From Hyphomonadaceae bacterium UBA7672 (GTDB lineage: Bacteria > Pseudomonadota > Alphaproteobacteria > Caulobacterales > Hyphomonadaceae), in NCBI GenBank assembly GCA_002483135.1, contig DLHI01000019.1, forward strand, positions 29,935 through 93,934: 64,000 bases of DNA, read 5' to 3'. Shown in pieces: positions 59,641 to 64,000 of the stretch. The position numbers and the translations under genes were made by a program. Every line of letters begins with the position of its first letter. Within the stretch, counting starts at the first letter, position 1. The notes beneath the pieces are model-generated. The model worked only from the letters and a program-made list of their open reading frames with translations, did no database searches and was not told the origin of the DNA.

Positions 59641-59803
59641 CGGACCGGTGGTGAAGAGATCTGTTACTTCGCTTGTCACGCCGTGTGTCGCGGGTTCGAG
59701 TCCCGCCAGGCAGAAATGCCTGTAGCTCAGTTGGTAGAGCAACGTTGCCGCAAGGCCTGCAAAGGCTGCGCGGCAGTTACAGTCTCGAATGTTCCCCGGT
59801 CCG
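59641..59803 (+). ncRNA. Y-RNA-like element C with full permuted tRNA-like module
   Basis: Closing helix CGGACCGG (59641-59648) with CCGGTCCG (59796-59803), 8 bp; loops TGGTGAA and GAATGTTCC; second helix GAGATCTG (59656-59663) with CAGTCTC (59780-59786), same bulge as in B. Inside is a tRNA in permuted order: T-arm GCGGG-TTCGAGT-CCCGC (59690-59706), then acceptor helix CAGGCA/TGCCTG capped by GAAA (59707-59722), then D-arm GCTC-AGTTGGTA-GAGC (59725-59740). A further hairpin has TGCCGC/GCGGCA ends and a GCAA-capped tip. The D-loop GG and T-loop TTC needed for elbow contacts are present. Confidence 0.85.
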
Positions 59804-59813
59804 TGCATCCACC

Positions 59814-59944
59814 TGGCGGTGGTGAAGAAGACGATTGCTTCGGAAAGAGCGCCACGCCGAAAGGCATGGAGGTCGCGGGTTCAAGTCCTGCCAGCCGCAA
59901 GGCTGTAGCTCAGTTTATTGGCCGTCTTCGCTCGTTCCCCGCCA
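59814..59944 (+). ncRNA. Y-RNA-like element D with partly degenerate tRNA-like module
   Basis: Closing helix TGGCGG (59814-59819) with CCGCCA (59939-59944); loops TGGTGAA and GCTCGTTCC; second helix GAAGACG (59827-59833) with CGTCTTC (59923-59929), 7 bp perfect. The T-arm GCGGG-TTCAAGT-CCTGC (59875-59891) and acceptor helix CAGCC-GCAA-GGCTG (59892-59905) are intact, followed by TAGCTCAG, but the second half of the D-arm is altered (GGCC in place of GAGC). A separate CCACGCC/GGCATGG hairpin capped by GAAA lies 5' of the T-arm. Confidence 0.82.
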
Positions 59945-59957
59945 ACCCTATTCTTAT

Positions 59958-59991
59958 CCCCTCCGCGCATCAGCCACGATACGCGGAGGGG
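59958..59991 (+). promoter_or_regulatory. Spacer hairpin between elements D and E
   Basis: A perfect 10-bp stem, CCCCTCCGCG (59958-59967) with CGCGGAGGGG (59982-59991). No T-run follows. It could be an RNA processing site or a weak terminator that separates D from E. Confidence 0.6.
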
Positions 59992-59996
59992 TCAAG

Positions 59997-60135
59997 GCCA
60001 GCCGGTGGTGAAGAGCCCCGCTGCATCGGTAATGACGAGGTCGCGGGATCGAAGCCCGCCGTGCTGACGTTTCAGCGTGTAGCTCAGTCTGGCAGAGCAC
60101 GTCACTTTAGCGGACTCGTCTGTTCCCCGGCTGGC
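59997..60135 (+). ncRNA. Y-RNA-like element E with permuted tRNA-like module, next to the TROVE gene
   Basis: The longest closing helix: GCCAGCCGG (59997-60005) with CCGGCTGGC (60127-60135), 9 bp; loops TGGTGAA and GTCTGTTCC; second helix GAG/CTC (60013-60015, 60115-60117) then CCGC/GCGG (60018-60021, 60110-60113). Permuted tRNA-like module: T-arm GCGGG-ATCGAAG-CCCGC (60043-60059, first loop base A in place of T), acceptor GCTGA-CGTT-TCAGC extended by G-U pairs to 60060-60079, then D-arm GCTC-AGTCTGGCA-GAGC (60082-60098). Its 3' end is 58 nt before the TROVE start codon. Confidence 0.83.
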
Positions 60136-60193
60136 TCTGATATCTTGTGGCGGACTTTGGATTGAACAACTGTAGGCACGAGGGGGATTTCCC

Positions 60194-61513
60194 ATGGCCA
60201 AACTGAACAAGCCGCAAAGCGTTCGCACCCATGAGGGCGCGAAGGGCCGCGCCTTCACGCCGGAGCAGCAACTGCGCCGCGCACTGATGAACTTCATGCT
60301 GTGGGAAGATCAGTTCTACGAGGACGGTGTTTCCATCGCAGAGCGCGTCGCCGCGCTGGTTCCCGATGTCGCGCCCGAAACGGTCGCGGCCATCGCGATC
60401 GCCGCGCGCGAGGACATGAAGCTTCGCCATGCGCCGCTTCTGCTCGTGCGCGAGATGGCGCGCCATGAGGGCCACAAGGCGCTCGTGGCCGGCACGCTCG
60501 AGCGTATCGTCCAGCGCCCCGACGAACTCACCGAGTTCCTCGCGATCTACTGGTCGGACGTTCTTGGGCCCTTGCAGCAACGCAAGCGCCGCGCCGTCTC
60601 AGCGCAGGTAAAGAAAGGTCTCGCCCGCGCGCTGACCAAGTTCGACGCCTACCAGCTCGCCAAGTACGACCGCGACGGCGCAGTGCGCATTCGCGACGTG
60701 CTGTTCCTCACCCACGCCAAGCCGAAAGACGCGGCGCAGGAAAAAGTGTGGAAGCAGCTGGTCGACGGCACGCTGTCTGCGCCGGACACGTGGGAGGTCT
60801 CGCTCTCCAGCGGCGCCGACAAGCGCGCGACGTTCGAACGCCTGATCGCCGAGCGCAAGCTTGGCGCGCTGGCCCTGCTGCGCAACCTGCGCGGCATGCT
60901 GGCGGCGGGCGTCACGAAGTCCGTCATCGGCAAGGCGCTGGACGACATGCGCACGGATCGCGTTCTGCCCTACCGCTTCATCGCGGCGGCGCAGCACGCG
61001 CCCGAACTCGAACCGGAACTGGAAAAGGCCATGTTCCGCTCGATCGAGGGCCACACGAAGCTGACAGGCAAGACGCGCCTGCTGGTCGACGTGTCGGGTT
61101 CGATGGACTCGCCCATCTCCGCCCGCTCGGAGATGCGCCGTCTGGATGCGGCTGTCGGCCTTGCCGTTCTCGCCCGCGAGATCGGCGAGGACGTCGAGAT
61201 CTTCACGTTCTCGAACGACGTGAAGAAGGTCGCGCCCCGCCGTGGCTTCGCCCTGCGTGACGCCATCATCCACTCCCAACCGCACGGCGGCACGGAGCTG
61301 GGCAAGGCGATCGGCCAGGTGGACGAGAAAGGCACGCGCCTCATCGTCTTCACCGACGAGCAGTCGCACGATGTGGTCCCGGCGCCGAAAGGCGTTGGCT
61401 ACATGGTCAACGTCGCGTCCTACCAGCACGGCGTGGGCCACGGCCCCTGGCGCCGTGTCGATGGCTTCAGCGAGAAAATTCTCGACTGGATCATCGCGAC
61501 GGAAGCCGGCTGA
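60194..61513 (+). CDS. rsr: TROVE/vWA-domain protein, Ro60 homologue (Rsr)
   Basis: The 439-residue protein is a bacterial relative of the Ro 60-kDa autoantigen. Residues about 8-260 form the TROVE HEAT-repeat ring (RRALMNFMLWEDQFYEDGVSI, APLLLVREMARHEGHKALV, LLRNLRGMLAAGVTKS), and residues about 285-435 a vWA domain with a complete MIDAS (DVSGSMDS, GGTELG, FTDEQSHD). Ro proteins bind Y RNAs on the outer ring surface and misfolded RNA ends in the central hole; in Deinococcus Rsr works with PNPase in RNA decay. It is shorter than human Ro60 (538) or Deinococcus Rsr (531). AGGGGGA precedes ATG 60194. The five Y-RNA-like elements are directly upstream. No rtcA/rtcB genes are nearby. Confidence 0.93.
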   Translation: MAKLNKPQSVRTHEGAKGRAFTPEQQLRRALMNFMLWEDQFYEDGVSIAERVAALVPDVAPETVAAIAIAAREDMKLRHAPLLLVREMARHEGHKALVAGTLERIVQRPDELTEFLAIYWSDVLGPLQQRKRRAVSAQVKKGLARALTKFDAYQLAKYDRDGAVRIRDVLFLTHAKPKDAAQEKVWKQLVDGTLSAPDTWEVSLSSGADKRATFERLIAERKLGALALLRNLRGMLAAGVTKSVIGKALDDMRTDRVLPYRFIAAAQHAPELEPELEKAMFRSIEGHTKLTGKTRLLVDVSGSMDSPISARSEMRRLDAAVGLAVLAREIGEDVEIFTFSNDVKKVAPRRGFALRDAIIHSQPHGGTELGKAIGQVDEKGTRLIVFTDEQSHDVVPAPKGVGYMVNVASYQHGVGHGPWRRVDGFSEKILDWIIATEAG

Positions 61514-61518
61514 AACGG

Positions 61519-61548
61519 AAGCCTCTCCCGGAAACGGGGGAGGCTTTC
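61519..61548 (+). terminator. Rho-independent terminator after the TROVE gene
   Basis: An 11-bp stem with one G-T pair (AGCCTCTCCCG with CGGGGGAGGCT) closes a short GAAA loop, followed by TTTCTGCTTCTT. The minus-strand rlmJ ends just beyond it. Confidence 0.85.
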
Positions 61549-61566
61549 TGCTTCTTGCACTGCTAG

Positions 61567-62451
61567 CTACTGAGCGCTCGGCGACTCCAGCCGCCATCCC
61601 GCACCATCGCCTTGCTTCATCAGCTCGCACAACCACGGCAAGGCCGCGCGCAGGTGGTCCGCCACGCCGAACGGTGCGTTGGCGATGACAATGCCGGCGC
61701 CGGCGAGCTTGCCTTCACCGACGGCGCGGATCCACAGGTCGGCTACCAGCACTTTCGCGGGCTCGATGGCGCCATCCTCGATCAGCATGGAGGCAAGTTC
61801 CGCATCGAATGCAGCCACCCGTTCAACGTCCTTGATCGGGCGCCAGAACATATAGACGCCTTGCGGCCAGCGCTTGATCGCCGCGCGCGCCGCCTTCAGC
61901 ATCCAGTCGAAATCCGCCTTGCGCGTGGTCGTGCCGACTTCGAACGGCGGGTCGATCAGAACGAGGCCGCGGCGTTCGGGCGGCGGGAGATAAGCTGGCA
62001 GCGCTTCGAAGCCGTCACGCTGTTCGATCTTCACCCGCCTGTCGCGCCCCATCGCCTCGCGCAACAGCGCAGTGCTGGCCTCGTGAAGCTCGCACAGGCG
62101 TAGCGCGTCGTCCGGCCGCAACATGCGCTGGGCGATGAACGGCGAGCCCGGATAGTGTTTGAGACCGGCGCCGTTCATACTGCGGATGACATTGAGCCAC
62201 GGTGCAAGAGCGTTGCGCACATCCTGCGGGGCGCCGCGCTCGGCCTCCCACACGCGGCCCACGCCATCCTTCCATTCCGGGCTGCGCTCGGCCTCGTCAC
62301 CCTCGAGATCGTAGGCCCCTATCCCCGCATGGGTATCTATATAGCGATACGGCGCGGGCTTCTGGTTCAACCGATCAAGGCACAGGGCGAGCGCGGCGTG
62401 CTTGACCACGTCCGCGAAATTGCCTGCATGGAAGGCGTGACGGTAATTCAG
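61567..62451 (-). CDS. rlmJ: 23S rRNA (adenine(2030)-N6)-methyltransferase RlmJ, CTG start
   Basis: RlmJ methylates A2030 of 23S rRNA. The 294-residue product has YRHAFHAGNFADVVKH at the N-terminus, which is invariant in RlmJ, followed by YIDTHAGIGAYDL and the catalytic DPPF motif. This N-terminus is reached only from CTG 62449-62451: no ATG, GTG or TTG occurs in frame in the roughly 75 nt upstream that I checked, and GGGAGAG sits 4-6 nt before the CTG. A start at GTG 62409 would cut off the conserved motif. Convergent with the TROVE gene. Confidence 0.9.
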   Translation of the reverse strand: MNYRHAFHAGNFADVVKHAALALCLDRLNQKPAPYRYIDTHAGIGAYDLEGDEAERSPEWKDGVGRVWEAERGAPQDVRNALAPWLNVIRSMNGAGLKHYPGSPFIAQRMLRPDDALRLCELHEASTALLREAMGRDRRVKIEQRDGFEALPAYLPPPERRGLVLIDPPFEVGTTTRKADFDWMLKAARAAIKRWPQGVYMFWRPIKDVERVAAFDAELASMLIEDGAIEPAKVLVADLWIRAVGEGKLAGAGIVIANAPFGVADHLRAALPWLCELMKQGDGAGWRLESPSAQ

Positions 62452-62583
62452 GTTACTCTCCCGGGCGTCGGGACGGAGATCCCGATCGATGACGCAGTTA
62501 TCATCGCCCTGACCAGAACGAAACTTGCGTTCGAGCGAACTCTGCCTAACTCAAGCTGCAGTTCAGCCTTCCGGAGGGATTCC

Positions 62584-62928
62584 TTGCCGCTTTTCCTGTG
62601 CCCGAACGACAATTCTCAGATGCAGAAGATTTCGCGCGAAGGCGTCGACATCGACATCTGCCCCACCTGCAAAGGTGTCTGGCTCGACCGGGGGGAACTC
62701 GACAAGCTGCTGGTGGCCGAGCGCGAGGAATCCGAGAAATCGATGCAGGCCCACCGCAGATTCCAGGAAGAGGTCAAAAGCTTCGAGCGCAATCCGGATG
62801 AATGGAAGCGCAGCCACAAGTACGACGAGCGGGAAAAGCGTTACCGCTATGACGGCGACGACGACGATGAACGTGGCGGCCGCCGCAGGCGTCGCGGTGG
62901 GTTCGACTTCTTCGATCTGTTCGACTGA
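62584..62928 (+). CDS. Zinc-ribbon protein (TFIIB-type zf domain)
   Basis: The product has 114 residues from TTG 62584, chosen because GGAGGG lies 5 nt upstream. It has a CPNDNSQM...CPTCKGVWLDRGEL zinc ribbon of the zf-TFIIB group at the N-terminus, a charged helix (KLLVAEREESEKSMQAHRRFQEEVKSF) and an Arg/Gly/Asp-rich tail (DDDERGGRRRRRGGFDFFDLFD). The function is unknown; the charged tail suggests nucleic-acid or protein contact. Divergent from rlmJ, convergent with the next gene. Confidence 0.75.
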   Translation: MPLFLCPNDNSQMQKISREGVDIDICPTCKGVWLDRGELDKLLVAEREESEKSMQAHRRFQEEVKSFERNPDEWKRSHKYDEREKRYRYDGDDDDERGGRRRRRGGFDFFDLFD

Positions 62929-63702
62929 TCAGTCGCCAAAGCCCGGGTCCGTGTGATCCGGGTTGAAGCCCAGCCGGCCGACGCTGTCGTGCAAGCCACC
63001 AAGCCCGGCAGGACCACCGGCCTGCGGCGTGCCTGCGCCACGATCATTCCCGGAGCCGGGTGCGCCTCTGCCTGCGGGCAGCGATCCATTCATCGTGCGG
63101 CGAACGCCCGGCTCGCATCCTACGCGGTAGGGGCATGTGGGCATATAGTCAGCGTAGTGCTGCGCCAGATCGTCTTTCGAGCGCGGCAACACGCTGTCCA
63201 TATTGCCGACGCGGCCAGTAAGGTCGGTCGCGCACTCGCGCGGACGACGCTCCGGCCGCGGATCGGCGCAGGGATTATTGCCGGCAAGGCTCTGCAGGCC
63301 GGCGGGGCCGGGCGCCTTGAAGATGGAGGGCGGGATATAGACGCTGTCTCCGTCGGCAGGGGCTCCCGGCGCAACGGGCGCGCCTTGCCCCGCCTGCGGT
63401 CGCTTGCGGGGATCGGAGATGGACGGGGCCGTTGGAGCTGAAGGAACCGGACGCGGCGTCTGAGCGCGCGGCGGGCTGACACCGGCCTCGGGGATCGTGA
63501 TCTCCTCGGGCGGCTGGCTGACCAGTTCGATAGCGATGAACTCTTCCGGCTCCGCCGAAGTCGGAGCACCCGAGGCCATGCCAAGTGTGACGGCGATGAA
63601 TGCCACGGCGACGAGGTGAACAGCAGCCGATCCCGCAGCCGGCGCATGCCTGCGCCAGCCGGGCCATCCCGCCAGAACTCGTGCCCGCTCCTGCCACGTC
63701 AT
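62929..63702 (-). CDS. Exported Pro/Gly-rich protein of unknown function
   Basis: The 257-residue protein has a positively charged N-terminus and one hydrophobic helix (AAVHLVAVAFIAVTLGMASG), giving an inner-membrane anchor or uncleaved signal. The rest is low-complexity Pro/Ala/Gly-rich sequence, with cysteines in NPCADP, RECATD and PTCPYRVGCEPG. The EFIAIELVSQPPEE segment after the anchor recalls TonB-like or GspC-like linkers, but there is no recognisable C-terminal domain. No family assigned. Confidence 0.55.
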   Translation of the reverse strand: MTWQERARVLAGWPGWRRHAPAAGSAAVHLVAVAFIAVTLGMASGAPTSAEPEEFIAIELVSQPPEEITIPEAGVSPPRAQTPRPVPSAPTAPSISDPRKRPQAGQGAPVAPGAPADGDSVYIPPSIFKAPGPAGLQSLAGNNPCADPRPERRPRECATDLTGRVGNMDSVLPRSKDDLAQHYADYMPTCPYRVGCEPGVRRTMNGSLPAGRGAPGSGNDRGAGTPQAGGPAGLGGLHDSVGRLGFNPDHTDPGFGD

Positions 63703-63759
63703 CGCGGCGGACTATGCCCGCCGCAACGACCTGACTGGAAGCATTAAAGTAGGCGTGGC

Positions 63760-64000
63760 CTAAAGGATTTCGGCGTGGGTCGTCACAATCTTGCCCACAA
63801 GCCCGTAGGCGAGGGCCTGTTCCGCGCTCATCCAGTAGTCGCGGTCGGTGTCCTTCTTGATCTGCTCAAGGGTCTGGCCGGTGGCCGCCGCGAAGATCTT
63901 GTTCAGGCGCTCGCGCATACGGATGATCTCGCGGGCCTGGATCTCGACGTCAGACGCCTGGCCGCCAACGCCACCACGGGGTTCGTGCAGCAGGAAGCGG
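63760..64000 (-). CDS. clpP: ATP-dependent Clp protease proteolytic subunit, C-terminal part
   Basis: The gene runs off the window; the 79 C-terminal residues are visible. The HEPRGGVGGQASDVEIQAREIIRMRERLNKI segment carries the catalytic His (HEPRGG, where E. coli has HQPLGG), and KKDTDRDYWMSAEQALAYGLVGKI carries the catalytic Asp and the C-terminal handle. The EPR variant at the catalytic His is unlike E. coli and could mark a second ClpP paralogue. It acts with ClpA/X. Confidence 0.93.
   Translation of the reverse strand, partial: RFLLHEPRGGVGGQASDVEIQAREIIRMRERLNKIFAAATGQTLEQIKKDTDRDYWMSAEQALAYGLVGKIVTTHAEIL

Noticed and set aside
59690..59740. Ordinary tRNA gene or tRNA gene fragment
   Set aside because: T-arm precedes D-arm, the acceptor ends are joined by a tetraloop and no anticodon arm completes a cloverleaf. 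The repeated, paired boxes point to Y-RNA modules.
59683..60165. 160-residue plus-strand frame over elements C-E
   Set aside because: It reads straight through tRNA-like and Y-RNA-like helices; composition is Cys/Arg/Ser-rich and no ribosome site is present.
1..64000. CRISPR array, prophage or insertion sequence
   Set aside because: No regularly spaced direct repeats, integrase, transposase or structural phage genes were seen; the only repeats are the two palindromes and the Y-RNA-like elements.

Overview
The window is high-GC, gene-dense DNA from an alphaproteobacterium, most likely of the stalked or dimorphic type (Hyphomonadaceae/Caulobacterales-like). The evidence is a pleD-divK pair, a bactofilin overlapping an M23 peptidase gene, a relA/rpoZ/pyrE/pdxJ/acpS/rnc/era block in the usual alphaproteobacterial arrangement, a PetP/PetR-like MarR plus response-regulator pair, and DUF1905, DUF2093 and UrcA proteins. 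No prophage, insertion sequence or CRISPR array is visible. The taxonomic call is an inference from gene content.

Layout. 1-2.9 kb: end of a TonB-dependent receptor, a sulfotransferase-like protein and two small membrane proteins. 2.9-9.4 kb: a tightly coupled minus-strand operon rpoZ, rsh (relA/spoT), lipoprotein, pyrE, pdxJ, acpS, rnc, era, mostly joined by 4-nt overlaps, with lepB absent between acpS and rnc. 9.4-19.4 kb: tRNA-Gly, a hybrid histidine kinase, an AsmA-like giant, a Bcp-type peroxiredoxin, an M23 peptidase plus bactofilin morphogenesis pair, and HU. 19.6-25.7 kb: a large membrane protein, a Zur-like regulator, a thioesterase, small proteins and a second M23 (lipoprotein). 25.7-33.3 kb: pleD-divK, zinc-ribbon DinB, RidA, GDPD, FemAB-like GNAT, HIT and a branched-chain aminotransferase. 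33.4-41.6 kb: MarR/response regulator/histidine kinase, proC, ubiK, lgt-midA-pgeF and prs. 41.6-51 kb: a BlaI/BlaR1-like pair in which the M56 sensor carries a C-terminal M23 domain, a TPR regulator, UrcA, Amt and a coiled-coil/OmpA pair. 51-59 kb: rplY-pth-ychF, a giant amidohydrolase, an MFS exporter and a GST.

The most striking region is 59.1-61.5 kb. A TROVE/vWA (Ro60/Rsr) protein gene at 60194-61513 is preceded by about 780 bp without a convincing protein gene that holds five tandem Y-RNA-like elements. Each has a closing helix of 6-9 bp whose sequence differs between copies but whose pairing is kept, an invariant TGGTGAA on the 5' side, an invariant 9-nt GnnnGTTCC on the 3' side, and a second helix that also covaries. 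Three of them (C, D, E) carry tRNA T-arm and D-arm sequences in permuted order, with the acceptor helix closed by a four-base loop. This is the layout of a bacterial Ro-Y RNA ribonucleoprotein, here with an array of RNAs carrying different modules.

Secondary points: two copies of a large REP-like palindrome between convergent genes (32270-32372 and 53546-53647) that contain or abut both stop codons; an rlmJ gene whose conserved N-terminus is recovered only from a CTG start; and several genes whose best start is GTG or TTG.
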